Below, in pieces: positions 17,761 to 26,817 of a stretch of 35,881 bases of DNA. The DNA lies in the NCBI GenBank assembly GCA_019313245.1, contig JAFDBP010000119.1, positions 1 through 35,881 of the forward strand, read 5' to 3'. A program made the translations under genes and the position numbers. Under the pieces are notes generated by a model. That model saw nothing but the letters and a program-made list of their open reading frames with translations, was not told the DNA's origin and ran no database searches. The stretch's first letter is position 1. Every line of letters starts with the position of its first letter. This stretch comes from Deltaproteobacteria bacterium (GTDB lineage Bacteria; Myxococcota_A; UBA9160; SMWR01).

Positions 17761-17940
17761 TGGGCTCTGCTCTACCTCATGAAAATCGTCGCCAATCTCG
17801 ACCCGAGCGGGCCTTACAGGCCAGATTCGCAACTCGGCTGCCGCTAAGTTGCCGGTTGGTGTCGAGTTTGCGGCCCGCGTCACCAAACGGCGAGTAGAGC
17901 GACGACATATGCTAGCCAACCTGACTCGATCGCGGGTAAT

Positions 17941-18753
17941 ATGGTGCGCATGCAATCACAAGACACAATGCGGAAAGACGTCCGAGATTACTGGAACACC
18001 CATCCACTCGGGCTTCAATATGTAACCGATGCGAATATCGAAGTGGGCAGTCCGGAATTCTTCGCACATATCCGCCCGTGGATGAACCCTTTCAAATTCG
18101 ACTGGATCATGGACCGCATCGATCGGGAGGCCGCGGGACTCCGCGGCAAGCACCTTCTCGAGATCGGCTGCGGCATGGGCTTTGACTCGCTCGAATTTCT
18201 CAAGCGTGGTGTCCGAGTGACCGCGACGGACCTCACGCCGGCCGCGGTCGAGTTTGCCAAGCGGCACTTCGAGATCGAAGGAGTCGAGCCCGAGGACGTT
18301 CGCGTCGAAAATGGGCTGGCCCTCAGTTTCCCAGACGAAACCTTCGACGCAGTCTGGTCCAATGGCGTGCTGCATGCGACGGGCGATACTGCCCTGGCCA
18401 TTCGCGAGGTGCGCCGCGTCCTGAAACCGGGAGGCCGCGCCATCATCTCGCACTTCTACCGCAAGCCCTCGTGGATGTGGACTCTCCATCGCTTCGGACG
18501 CGAAAACATCGAGTACCAGGAGGAAGACCCCCCGGTCAACGAATTCTATTCGGAGTCTGAGATCGAGGCGATGTTCGAGGGCTTCGAAATCATCGAGACG
18601 GCTCGCGAACACCACCGAGCGCTTCCAGTCCGCCGCGACGGATTAAAAGCGGCGCTGTACTCCTACGGCTTCAAGCCGATCTACAACCTGCTGCCTGATC
18701 CCATCGCGCGCAGGCTCGCGTACAAATACTCCGTCACCGCCGTTCGGATCTAA
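17941..18753 (+). CDS. class I SAM-dependent methyltransferase
   Basis: A 270-residue methyltransferase with canonical motifs: HLLEIGCGMGFDSLEF (motif I, about 71-86), VRVTATDLTPAAVEFAKR (post-I Asp), FDAVWSNGVLHATGD (motif IV), and VLKPGGRAIISHFYRKP. The N-terminal stretch RDYWNTHPLG is seen in a family of methyltransferases that includes ubiquinone/sterol-type and uncharacterised ones. ATG at 17941 or 17950 could start it. It leads the second + run, and TAA is only 4 bp from the TTG start of the GT39-type gene. The substrate is unknown. Confidence 0.88.
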   Translation: MVRMQSQDTMRKDVRDYWNTHPLGLQYVTDANIEVGSPEFFAHIRPWMNPFKFDWIMDRIDREAAGLRGKHLLEIGCGMGFDSLEFLKRGVRVTATDLTPAAVEFAKRHFEIEGVEPEDVRVENGLALSFPDETFDAVWSNGVLHATGDTALAIREVRRVLKPGGRAIISHFYRKPSWMWTLHRFGRENIEYQEEDPPVNEFYSESEIEAMFEGFEIIETAREHHRALPVRRDGLKAALYSYGFKPIYNLLPDPIARRLAYKYSVTAVRI

Positions 18754-18757
18754 TCCC

Positions 18758-19603
18758 TTGCAACGCGTAGACGAGATTAGCGACCCTGGCCACGGTCTCG
18801 ACTCGGCAGAACGCCCTGGGGTTTCGCCGCTCGTTCTCTGGTCCGGAGTTTTGCTGCTCGTCATCGTCGGCCTCGCGTTCCGGCTCCACGGCCTGGGCCG
18901 GCTGGGGCTGGTCGTAGACGAGGGCAACCAGGCGATTGCGATCGCGGGGATCCTGGAGCACGGCATCCCGGTTTCGGACTCGGGCTGGCCCTATGCGCGA
19001 AACCCTCTCTTCCGGTACATCCAGGCTGCGAGCGCACTAGGTCTCGGGCTGGGCGAGTTCTCACTCCGACTGCCCAGCGCTCTCTTCGCTACGGGAGGAG
19101 CCAATCCAGTGGCTGCCTGGGAAGTAGGTGCGCGGGATTATGGGGCGCTCCTTGATCCCTCCAAGGGCGTCATCTCGTGGCGAGCCTACGCTGGCTTTCA
19201 TCAGGATCACAAGACCCCGAGCCTCTACGTATCGCGCAATCGTTCTGCTGGAGACCGCACAATCGTCTTTGGCCCGCCTCATATGATCGGTGTCTACGGC
19301 TATTATCCGGACCGCATCGATTTTGCGATCGGTCGCCCTCAGGATCGCGGCTACTTGAGACGCCGGGATCAGGAGAATGTGGGTTGGGTGACGGGCATCC
19401 CGACCATCACTCATCACGAGGAGCTAATCGAGGTGTTGCGTACTCCGATCGATGGAACGAACTGGCTGTTGGGTGATCACGTTCCTCTGCTAGCAGACAA
19501 TCCGTACTACGCCGAGAGCGTAAAGACGGTCATACGAAGGCTCGCCGAGAAACCGGCTTATCTCGGTCTCGACGGCCAGACCTTTGTCGTGCGTATACCA
19601 TGA
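18758..19603 (+). CDS. GT39/ArnT-type membrane glycosyltransferase lacking its membrane core (in-frame deletion)
   Basis: The 281-residue frame is intact but looks like the two ends of a much longer protein. Residues 26-112 hold a first membrane helix (about 26-43), the GT39 signature acidic pair in LVVDEGNQA (D54, E55), and EFSLRLPSALFA, which in the family opens the second helix. Directly after that (about 113) comes a soluble C-terminal domain (GYYPDRIDFAIG, VGWVTGIPTI, THHEEL) that in full-length relatives lies after some ten more helices. Family members are about 450-600 residues, so roughly 250-300 are missing and activity is unlikely unless the short form has a new role. The start is TTG at 18758. 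The stop overlaps the GT2 start (ATGA), so the deletion did not break the operon. Confidence 0.7.
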   Translation: MQRVDEISDPGHGLDSAERPGVSPLVLWSGVLLLVIVGLAFRLHGLGRLGLVVDEGNQAIAIAGILEHGIPVSDSGWPYARNPLFRYIQAASALGLGLGEFSLRLPSALFATGGANPVAAWEVGARDYGALLDPSKGVISWRAYAGFHQDHKTPSLYVSRNRSAGDRTIVFGPPHMIGVYGYYPDRIDFAIGRPQDRGYLRRRDQENVGWVTGIPTITHHEELIEVLRTPIDGTNWLLGDHVPLLADNPYYAESVKTVIRRLAEKPAYLGLDGQTFVVRIP

Positions 19604-20493
19604 CGAAACGAGACGAACTCGCGGATCGGCCCTTCATCAGCATCATCGTTCCGATCTACAATGAAGAGCGATACATCGAGCGCTGTGCAAAGGCGCTCAT
19701 CGACCAGGCTTACCCTCGAGATCGATTCGAGATTCTCTTCGTCGACAACAACTCCAGCGACCGATCGGTCGAGATTGCACGGGGGATCGAGGGAATCCGC
19801 GTGTTTTGCGAATCGACACAGGGAGACTACGCAGCGCGAAATCGCGGCATTGCCGAGGCGAGAGGAGAGATTTTCGCGTTCGTCGATTCTGACACGGCGC
19901 CATTCCCCGATTGGCTCGAAAAAATTGCGGCCACGATGGCGGAGGATCCGCAAATTGGTGTCATCGTAGGAGGATTGCGATTCAACGGTTCTTCCCAGGC
20001 GCTCCGCATGTTGGCCGACTACGAGGAAGACAAGGCAAAGTACACCTTCGCAAGCGACGACCCGACGATGTACTTCGGATACACCTGCAACCTCGCCGCG
20101 CGCAGAAAAATCTTCGATCAACTCGGCCCCTTCGCGTCGATCCAACGTAACGCTGACGTGGTTTTCGTGCGAAGTGTCGTGGATACCTATTCGACCGATG
20201 CAGTCGTCTATCGGCATGATGTTGCGGTGCTGCGACTCGAGATCCAGAGCTTGATCGACTACTTTCACAAGCAGGTGATCTATGGGAAAGATTTCCGACG
20301 CTACAAGGAGAGCGCCGGGGCCCGCCCGCTTCGAACCTCTGAACGCTTCTCTATCTTTCGACACGTCGTGCGCAACCGCCGGTATTCTCCGGTGGACACA
20401 CTCTTTTTGCTCGCGATACTGGTAGTGGGGGCGCTCTGCTACGACGTGGCTCGCTTGCTGTCGACGGTGGAGCCTTGGTCGGATCGTGACTGA
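19600..20493 (+). CDS. glycosyltransferase family 2
   Basis: A 297-residue GT-A enzyme. ISIIVPIYNEERYIERC (about 13-29) is the usual start; FVDNNSSDRSVEIA gives the first acidic pair, and FVDSDTAPFPDWL holds the metal-binding DxD. DYAARNRGIAEARGEIFAF is typical of the family. A hydrophobic helix near the C-terminus (about 264-285) would anchor it to the inner membrane. The start overlaps the GT39-type stop by 4 bp, and the end overlaps the flippase start by 8 bp, so it belongs to one tight operon. Donor and acceptor unknown. Confidence 0.92.
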   Translation: MTKRDELADRPFISIIVPIYNEERYIERCAKALIDQAYPRDRFEILFVDNNSSDRSVEIARGIEGIRVFCESTQGDYAARNRGIAEARGEIFAFVDSDTAPFPDWLEKIAATMAEDPQIGVIVGGLRFNGSSQALRMLADYEEDKAKYTFASDDPTMYFGYTCNLAARRKIFDQLGPFASIQRNADVVFVRSVVDTYSTDAVVYRHDVAVLRLEIQSLIDYFHKQVIYGKDFRRYKESAGARPLRTSERFSIFRHVVRNRRYSPVDTLFLLAILVVGALCYDVARLLSTVEPWSDRD

Positions 20494-21778
20494 ATCGAGT
20501 CGAACCACCTCCCCCCCCGAGCCCACGACCACAGAAGATCGAATCTGGTCGATCGCGAAGCTCCTGAGCGGCAACCTGCTGGGAACCTTTGCTGGCGCCG
20601 TCTTCTTCTTGACCGCGTCCTGGACCCTTCCAATCGAACAGATGGGGCATTACGCGGTCGCGATCAGCACGCAGTGGATCGCCGTCGGTCTGGTTGGTTC
20701 GGGACTCAGCATCGCCACTTTGCGCTTGGCAGCGGATCGCCTGGGCGCAGGTGACCTCGCGGGTGCCGCCGGCGTCGTGAGCCAGTCCGCCGTGACCGCC
20801 CTTACGGTGACGCTCGTCGCGGTGCTCGTCTGCTGGGCGATTGGAGCTGCTGCACCCGAGATCACGGGACCGCTGCCTCCCCTCATCGCGGGTTGGGCTG
20901 GAGCGCGATCCGTGATCGACTGCATCCGATCCGGGTTGCTGGCATCACAGAGCTTCGGCCGCGCTGCCCTGTTGATGGTCGGAACGGCGATCACGGGCCT
21001 GACCGCCCTCGCAGTTGCGGTCATGAGCGGCCCCCTCACGCTGGAACATCTCTTGATGGCACACGTCGCTGGGCTCAGCGCGGGGGTGCTCGTAGCGGTC
21101 GGCTTTTCCACCCCGCTCCTGCGCGATGGAATCCGCTTTTCTCGAGCGCGCCAGTGGGAACTCTTGCGCTACGCACGTTGGCCCTCTCTCGCCGAAGGCA
21201 CCCGCTTGCTCCAGATCAACATCGGGCCAATCCTGCTCGTCACATTCTCGACTTCTTCCGAGGCAGGACTCTTTGGTGTTGCCCGGTACCCGGCTTACAT
21301 CTTCGACATCATATCACTCAGTCTCTACCAGTACTGGCTCTCGACCGCCGTGAGGCGGCCGGACACCAAACTGCGCGGATTTCTCGGCTCGCAGCTTCGA
21401 CTCGCCGCAGTGATCGGCGCGCTCGCCGTGCTGGTTGCCTTCGCCGTTCGGCCTCTCCTCGGTTTACTGGGCAGTCCCTTCGTCGAGGCGGCGCCACTCT
21501 TCGTGCTGAACGTATTGGATTTCGCGATTCTGTTACTCGTACGCCCCGCTGAGTCAACCTATCATGGGCTTCGCAAGCCATGGCTCGAATGGATCCAGCG
21601 CGGCGCAGTTCTCCCCGTACTGTTGTTGTTCGGCTGGCTGCTTGGGCCCCGCTTTGGCGCTCAAGGGATGATCTGGACCCAGATCATGGGTGGCATCGCG
21701 GCGCTTGTGGCTGCCGCGTTCCTCCTCCGTGGTAGGCTCGATTCGATACCAACAGCAAAGGCGGTGAGCGAGCCATGA
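20486..21778 (+). CDS. Wzx-like polysaccharide flippase (MOP superfamily)
   Basis: A 430-residue integral membrane protein with about 12 hydrophobic segments from residue 20 to the end, of the type that flips lipid-linked glycan units across the inner membrane. The N-terminal loop is polar (TTSPPEPTTTEDR) and is followed by NLLGTFAGAVFFLTASWTL; the last helices are near 370-415. The start is GTG 20486 inside the previous gene. Codons 9-11 contain a run of eight C. No catalytic motifs are expected. A second, different flippase lies at 25330-26817 on the other strand. Confidence 0.85.
   Translation: MTESSRTTSPPEPTTTEDRIWSIAKLLSGNLLGTFAGAVFFLTASWTLPIEQMGHYAVAISTQWIAVGLVGSGLSIATLRLAADRLGAGDLAGAAGVVSQSAVTALTVTLVAVLVCWAIGAAAPEITGPLPPLIAGWAGARSVIDCIRSGLLASQSFGRAALLMVGTAITGLTALAVAVMSGPLTLEHLLMAHVAGLSAGVLVAVGFSTPLLRDGIRFSRARQWELLRYARWPSLAEGTRLLQINIGPILLVTFSTSSEAGLFGVARYPAYIFDIISLSLYQYWLSTAVRRPDTKLRGFLGSQLRLAAVIGALAVLVAFAVRPLLGLLGSPFVEAAPLFVLNVLDFAILLLVRPAESTYHGLRKPWLEWIQRGAVLPVLLLFGWLLGPRFGAQGMIWTQIMGGIAALVAAAFLLRGRLDSIPTAKAVSEP
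20511..20518 (+). repeat. C8 homopolymer at the start of the flippase gene
   Basis: Eight C in a row fall in codons 9-11 of the flippase. Homopolymers of this kind near the start of surface-glycan genes are known slippage sites in some bacteria. Whether this run varies here is not known. Confidence 0.5.
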
Positions 21779-21797
21779 ATCCGGAGGGTGACAGCGC

Positions 21798-23552
21798 ATG
21801 CTCACGCTGGGCCTGATCGACAGCAAGCCTTCCTCTGTGGCACTCGTCGATGATGGACGGATTGTCGCCGCAGTGGCCGAAGAGCGGCTTTGCCGGATGA
21901 AGATGGCCGGCGGCATGCCTGTGGCTGCCATGGACGAGGTCCTGCGCATAGCAGGCGCGAACCCTTCCGATGTCGATCGCGTCGCGGTGGCTCAAGTCGT
22001 GAGCGTTTTCGAGCCGGAGCCGATCGCCTGGAAGGGCTGGTTCGACACCACGATCAACACGCGCAGCTCGCTGCTCGACAGGCTCGGCTCCAGCCTGGCC
22101 CCGATTGCTGGATCGAACCCCGCCGCACTACGCGCGCAGCAGACCCTCAAACGCTGGCTCTTTCGCGACCGGCACAAGCGAATTCCCGCGCTGCTTCGCG
22201 AACGCTGGGGGATCAACGCGCCCGTATCGTTCTTCGATCATCACCTCGCCCATGCGGCAAGCGCCTATTACACGGGCGGCTTCGAACGCGCGCTCGTCGT
22301 TACACTGGATGGCGGAGGAGACGGACTCTCGGGCAGCGTCTGGGAAGGAATCGGCGGCCGACTGCGTCGTCTCGACTCGGTTCCGAGCTTCCACTCTCTC
22401 GGCAACTTCTATTCGTACGTGACCGAGCTGTGCGGGTTCAAGGCCGAGCGCCACGAAGGCAAGGTGACTGGACTGGCTGCCCGCGGCCAGCCGATCTATG
22501 CCGATCGCCTGCGCGAAGTCATCTGCTACGAAGAGCCGGGCAAGATTCGCTATCTCGTACCGATGTATCACCGCTCGGCTCTCCGGGTGCTGAAATCTCG
22601 ACTACCTCGAGATTTCGACCGGGCGAATCTCGCCGCCAGCGCCCAATTGGTGCTCGAGGAGATCGGAATCGCGTTCGTGCGCCACTGGCTTCGAAGCACC
22701 GGCATGACGAATTTGTGTCTCGCGGGCGGCGTCTTTTCAAACGTGAGGCTGAACCAGGGTTTATTCGAGATTCCCGAGGTCAATCAGATCTTCGTCCATC
22801 CGGCGATGGACGACTCGGGACTCGCCGTGGGAGCCGCACTTCAATCCCACGCAAAGCAGTCGGGAGGACGACTCGCTCCAGCCCGCCTGCCCAACGCCTA
22901 CCTTGGATCGGAATTCAGCGACGCAGAGATCACAGCCGCACTGACAGCGGCGGACCTGATGCCTGCTCGAGAAGATCGGATTCAAGAGGCAATCTCCGAA
23001 CGCCTTGCTGCAGGAGCAGTAGTCGCTCGGTTTCAGGGCCGGATGGAATATGGTCCGCGCGCTCTGGGCAATCGCTCTGTCCTCTACCAGCCCACGGATC
23101 CAAGCGTAAACGACTGGTTGAACGAACGACTTGGGCGCACCGAGTTCATGCCCTTCGCGCCGGCCACACTCCAGGAAGAGGCAGACGATTGCTACGAGCA
23201 GCTCGAGGGCGCGCGCGACGCAGCTCGTTTCATGACCATCACCCTTGATTGCACGGCAAAGATGCGCGACGCCTGTCCCGGTGTCGTCCACGTCGATGGC
23301 ACCGCACGGCCGCAGCTAGTCGATGCCGAAACGTCGCCCGACTTCTACGCCATCTTGACTGCCTACCATGCGCACACCGGGCTTCCGGCACTGATCAACA
23401 CGAGTTTCAATCTTCACGAAGAGCCGATCGTATGCACGCCGTCCGATGCGATCCGGGCTTTTTTGCAGGGGCGCATCGACTATCTCGCAATCGGCGACCA
23501 TCTCATACCCCACCCGGCCATTGAGACCGAGGGCCCAGGGGCACGCTCGTGA
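21798..23552 (+). CDS. carbamoyltransferase (NodU/CmcH type)
   Basis: A 584-residue enzyme expected to put a carbamoyl group, from carbamoyl phosphate via carbamoyl-AMP, on a hydroxyl of a sugar. The N-terminal Kae1-like part starts MLTLGLIDSKPSSVALVDDG and includes FFDHHLAHAASAYYTGG (H148, H149, H152) and VTLDGGGDG. LCLAGGVFSNVRLNQ lies in the middle. The C-terminal half has GRMEYGPRALGNRSVL (about 413-428), the family hallmark, and LINTSFNLHEEPIVCTP. Length is typical (about 550-600). GGAGG at about 21782 precedes ATG 21798. The 3' end overlaps the PIG-L gene by 4 bp. Carbamoylation of the glycan built here is the natural inference. Confidence 0.95.
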   Translation: MLTLGLIDSKPSSVALVDDGRIVAAVAEERLCRMKMAGGMPVAAMDEVLRIAGANPSDVDRVAVAQVVSVFEPEPIAWKGWFDTTINTRSSLLDRLGSSLAPIAGSNPAALRAQQTLKRWLFRDRHKRIPALLRERWGINAPVSFFDHHLAHAASAYYTGGFERALVVTLDGGGDGLSGSVWEGIGGRLRRLDSVPSFHSLGNFYSYVTELCGFKAERHEGKVTGLAARGQPIYADRLREVICYEEPGKIRYLVPMYHRSALRVLKSRLPRDFDRANLAASAQLVLEEIGIAFVRHWLRSTGMTNLCLAGGVFSNVRLNQGLFEIPEVNQIFVHPAMDDSGLAVGAALQSHAKQSGGRLAPARLPNAYLGSEFSDAEITAALTAADLMPAREDRIQEAISERLAAGAVVARFQGRMEYGPRALGNRSVLYQPTDPSVNDWLNERLGRTEFMPFAPATLQEEADDCYEQLEGARDAARFMTITLDCTAKMRDACPGVVHVDGTARPQLVDAETSPDFYAILTAYHAHTGLPALINTSFNLHEEPIVCTPSDAIRAFLQGRIDYLAIGDHLIPHPAIETEGPGARS

Positions 23553-24364
23553 TCGTTTCGGCTGAAGACCTCTTGGCTGGCCGCATCTTGCTCACCGTCC
23601 CGCACATGGACGACGGCGTGCTCGCCTGCGGAGGAACGATCGCTCAGCTCTCGGATCCAAGCCGGGTCCACGTCGTCTATGCGAGCGATGGACGCGGCTC
23701 TCCCGAACCCGTGGTTCCCTGGCAAGATCGCGTGACCGATGATCTCTTCGAAGTGCGGCGCGCAGAAGCGATTGCTGCGATGAGTCATCTGGGCGTTCCC
23801 AAGGATCAGCTGCACTTTCTCGAGCTGCCGGACCGTAGACTGCGCCACCATTCGGCGAAGCTCGGCGCCGAGCTTAAGGCGCTCATCGCCAGGCTGGCTC
23901 CCGATCGCATACTCGCCCCCTTCCGTTTCGATCAGAACCCGGACCATCTCGCATTACATGCCGCGGCGCGCGCCTGTGCCCCCCGTTTCCTGATCGAATA
24001 CTTCGTCTATTACCGTTTGCGTTTCCTGCCTGGCGGCGACCTCCGGGATTATCTTCAGCCGGCGCTTCGCAGTGAGGTCGACATCCGCACAGTGTCGCAG
24101 GCGAAGCGGGCCGCGCTCGACTGCTTCGCGAGCCAGACGACGCGCTTCTATCCGTGGCAGACACGCCCCAATCTGACCGCGACCCTGCTCGACGACGTGA
24201 GCGCGGCGCCCGAAAACTTCGTCTGCAATGCGCCCGCAGGCGGCGGCATCTTCTTTCGCAGCGCCACTCGAATCCGAATGCTCAATCGCCTCGAACCGAT
24301 GCTCAAACGACCGAAGGATCGAGCGATCGCGCTGTTACGAAGGGGCCTTTCGCGCAATGTCTGA
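23549..24364 (+). CDS. PIG-L/LmbE family deacetylase-like protein
   Basis: A 271-residue member of the family that removes N-acetyl groups from sugars using zinc. The first metal motif is the variant PHMDDGVLACGGT (about 18-30; usual form HPDD), and the second is FDQNPDHLALH (usual HxDH), so the final His remains but the first is Asn. EVRRAEAIAAMSHLGV is the conserved helix with Arg and Glu. The start is GTG 23549, overlapping the carbamoyltransferase stop; its own end overlaps the following GT2 start by 8 bp. A sugar deacetylase step before re-acylation or formylation would fit the cluster. A decayed relative lies at 31962-32578. Confidence 0.88.
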   Translation: MIVSAEDLLAGRILLTVPHMDDGVLACGGTIAQLSDPSRVHVVYASDGRGSPEPVVPWQDRVTDDLFEVRRAEAIAAMSHLGVPKDQLHFLELPDRRLRHHSAKLGAELKALIARLAPDRILAPFRFDQNPDHLALHAAARACAPRFLIEYFVYYRLRFLPGGDLRDYLQPALRSEVDIRTVSQAKRAALDCFASQTTRFYPWQTRPNLTATLLDDVSAAPENFVCNAPAGGGIFFRSATRIRMLNRLEPMLKRPKDRAIALLRRGLSRNV

Positions 24365-25271
24365 GAGAATCCATGTGGACGCGGCCTGTGTCGTGCTGAC
24401 CTGGAACCAGCGAGAAGTGACGCTGCGTTTTCTCGAGAGCCTCGTGGAGGCGCGAGGCGACATGGACCTCGGCGTGCTGGTCTTCGATCAGGGTTCTGAA
24501 GACGCCACCGATGCCGCCATCCGCGAGCGTTTTCCGGAGGTGGACGTGCACCGGAATCCAATCAATCTGGGCGTGGCGTCAGGGCGAAATGCCGGAGCCG
24601 CGCTTGCACTCGAGCGCTTCCAGCCGCGGTTCCTCGTCTTCCTCGACAACGATCTCATCCTCACCCCGGGCTTCTTCGATGCTCTGCTGGCTCCCCTCGA
24701 CGCAGATCCACGACTCGGGCAAACCCAGGCGAAACTGCGCTTTCTCGACGATCCCGAGCGACTGAACGATGGCGGCGGTTGCCGCATTCGCTGGTGGCTC
24801 GGCGAAACCCTGCCGGTTAGATTCGGCGAACTCGACGAGGGGCAACGCGACACCCCTGCTCCCTGCATCTCCTGCGGCGGTGCGATGGCCGTCCGAGCCG
24901 ATCTCTTTTCAGAACTCGGCGGTTTCGATGCCGTCTTCGATCCGGTCGGCCCCGAGGATCTGGACTTCTCTCTGCGATTACAGGGAGAGGGGCATGGCGC
25001 CCTCTACGTCCCTCAGGCGATGGCCTTTCACGCAGTCAACCACAGCTTTGGCGGCGGGGCGTATACGGAAGATTACGCCCAGCACAAAGCGCGCAACTGG
25101 CTGGTCTTCATGATGCGCCACGCCCAGCTGCACCAGAAGCTCGGCTTCTTCCTCGTTGGCGCACCGTGGCTCGCCTTGCGAGCGGCCTCACGAGAGATTC
25201 GCAGTGGAAACCTGGGGGCGCTGAGGGGTTGGGTCCGCGGACTGATCGAGCTGGCGCGTCGCTCGAGCTGA
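24357..25271 (+). CDS. glycosyltransferase family 2
   Basis: A 304-residue GT2. Core signs are AACVVLTWNQREVTLRFLESL (about 9-29, read as family start), VFDQGSEDATDAAI, NLGVASGRNAGAA, and VFLDNDLILTPGFFDALL with DND in the DxD place. CGGAMAVRADLFSELGGFD and GPEDLDFSLRL follow the rhamnosyltransferase-like pattern of GT2. The start at ATG 24357 is inside the previous gene; an open frame goes further upstream to 24228 but only across the PIG-L gene. It is last in the second + run; the next gene is convergent. Confidence 0.92.
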   Translation: MSERIHVDAACVVLTWNQREVTLRFLESLVEARGDMDLGVLVFDQGSEDATDAAIRERFPEVDVHRNPINLGVASGRNAGAALALERFQPRFLVFLDNDLILTPGFFDALLAPLDADPRLGQTQAKLRFLDDPERLNDGGGCRIRWWLGETLPVRFGELDEGQRDTPAPCISCGGAMAVRADLFSELGGFDAVFDPVGPEDLDFSLRLQGEGHGALYVPQAMAFHAVNHSFGGGAYTEDYAQHKARNWLVFMMRHAQLHQKLGFFLVGAPWLALRAASREIRSGNLGALRGWVRGLIELARRSS

Positions 25272-25329
25272 CGCGTTCGGGCAGCAAATCCGCAGCTCAT
25301 CCCGCATCCGACGACTTGGCGACGAAGCG

Positions 25330-26817
25330 CTAGTCCCTGGCGTCGTTGCCCAGGCTGCCTGGCCATGGAAGCCTGGGGAATACGCGCTGCAGCGAATGCA
25401 CCAGCCCGAGATCGAAGCGGCGATCACCGAACCAGAGACCGGCGAGGGCGACGAGGCCTCCCGCCACGGCCGCCGCGATGGTGCCCGGAAGTCCGTCTAC
25501 TGCCCGATCGATCAGGAGGGCCGTTGCTGCACCGACCAACGCGCTGGTCACTACGGCCAAAGCTGTCGAGGAGAGGCCGCGCATCGGGCGCGACAGCACC
25601 CGGGGCAGAAAAATCGCACTCACCAACTGCGTGACCAGAACAGCCGGTATCCACGCGAGCGCGGCTCCGATGACACCAAGCCGGCTCGCGAGCAACCAGA
25701 CTCCGATCAGCAACACAGCCGATTGCAGAGCTTCGATCAAGGCGTTGCGCCAGGGCTGCCCCATGCCCTGCCAAATCGGACCGGTAACATCGCCGAAGAT
25801 CGAGAGAATACAGACGCCGGCGAGGATTCGGAGCACCGCCTCCGTGCCCTGCCATTGGGCACCGAGCACGTCCGTCACGATAGAGGGCGCGAGTGCAATG
25901 AAGAGCGCAAAGGCGGGTACGATCAGCGCCATCGTGGCACTCCAAACCGCGCGGAAGACCCGGATCGCCTCCTCGCGCTCCTCTTGGAGCCGCGCATAGA
26001 TCGGAAAGGCGACGCTCGAGCCCACGTCGATCACGGTGCCACCCAACAGGAAGGTGAGACGGGTCGCGAGATAGTAGATACCCAGTTCCGCAGCGCCGAG
26101 CTGGCGCGAAATCAGCAGCCGAAGCAGTGCTCCCCCGATTGTGCTGGTCAGCGCCGCTACGAAGACCCACTGACCGAACCGAACCAGCGAGCGTGCGGCG
26201 CCCGCGTTAAACGCGACCCGCGGCGCGTAGGGCGCAACGATGTAGGAGATCACCAGGCGAAGCAGGTTTCCCGCAAGCATTCCCGCGACGAGCGCCCACA
26301 CGCCGATCAGTGGAGCCAGCGCGACAGCTGCGATCGTATTCGCCATCGCCTCTCCGAGATGAATGATCGCCAGCGGCCGAAACTTCAGCTGGCGTTGGAG
26401 TTCCGCGACCCGGATGCTCGAAATGGCGAGGAGCAAGGGTTGAAGAGCCAGTACCCGCGTGATTGAAGCGGCGCGTGGCTCGCCCGCGAACTCGGCGACC
26501 CACGGCGCCAGCGCGACTACGAGCCCAGCTGTGACGAGGCCGCGCGCGAGACCAATTGTCCAGGCCACGTCGTAATGACGCTGTGTCGGCTCGCGCGCAT
26601 GGACGAGCGCGGGGATCATGCCGAGCTCACTGGCCTGGAGCAGGATCCCGATCGGAACCAACGCGATCGCGAACAACCCGAAGGCATCGGGCGCGAGGAT
26701 GCGCGCCAGTACCAGCACCCGAATGAGAAAGATCGCATTCACGCCGATGAGCTGCGCCGTGCGCCAACGAACGGCGCTACTCGCCTGCGACGAGAGGGGA
26801 TTCGTCACGTCCGGCAT
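25330..26817 (-). CDS. lipopolysaccharide/polysaccharide flippase (MOP superfamily, WzxC-like)
   Basis: A 495-residue protein with about 14 hydrophobic segments across its length. RWRTAQLIGVNAIFLIRVLVLARILAP is cut here into its features: an amphipathic start and a first helix ending LARILAPDAFGLFAIA, typical for the WzxC/RfbX-like group. The pattern AELGIYYLATRL and SVAFPIYARLQEE in the middle is also typical. It should flip lipid-linked oligosaccharide. It stands alone, convergent with the GT2 (58-bp gap) and divergent from another GT2, so it may have been gained separately from the first flippase. Confidence 0.88.
   Translation of the reverse strand: MPDVTNPLSSQASSAVRWRTAQLIGVNAIFLIRVLVLARILAPDAFGLFAIALVPIGILLQASELGMIPALVHAREPTQRHYDVAWTIGLARGLVTAGLVVALAPWVAEFAGEPRAASITRVLALQPLLLAISSIRVAELQRQLKFRPLAIIHLGEAMANTIAAVALAPLIGVWALVAGMLAGNLLRLVISYIVAPYAPRVAFNAGAARSLVRFGQWVFVAALTSTIGGALLRLLISRQLGAAELGIYYLATRLTFLLGGTVIDVGSSVAFPIYARLQEEREEAIRVFRAVWSATMALIVPAFALFIALAPSIVTDVLGAQWQGTEAVLRILAGVCILSIFGDVTGPIWQGMGQPWRNALIEALQSAVLLIGVWLLASRLGVIGAALAWIPAVLVTQLVSAIFLPRVLSRPMRGLSSTALAVVTSALVGAATALLIDRAVDGLPGTIAAAVAGGLVALAGLWFGDRRFDLGLVHSLQRVFPRLPWPGSLGNDARD

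Noticed and set aside
17811-17852. Short inverted repeats (GGCCT/AGGCC and GCAACT/AGTTGC) in the divergent gap before the methyltransferase at 17941
   Set aside because: Arms of 5-6 bases are expected by chance in DNA of this GC content, with no further support.
25396-26466. 356-codon plus-strand frame across the second flippase
   Set aside because: Low-complexity, highly charged antisense translation of a multi-helix membrane protein; no start signal and no domain.
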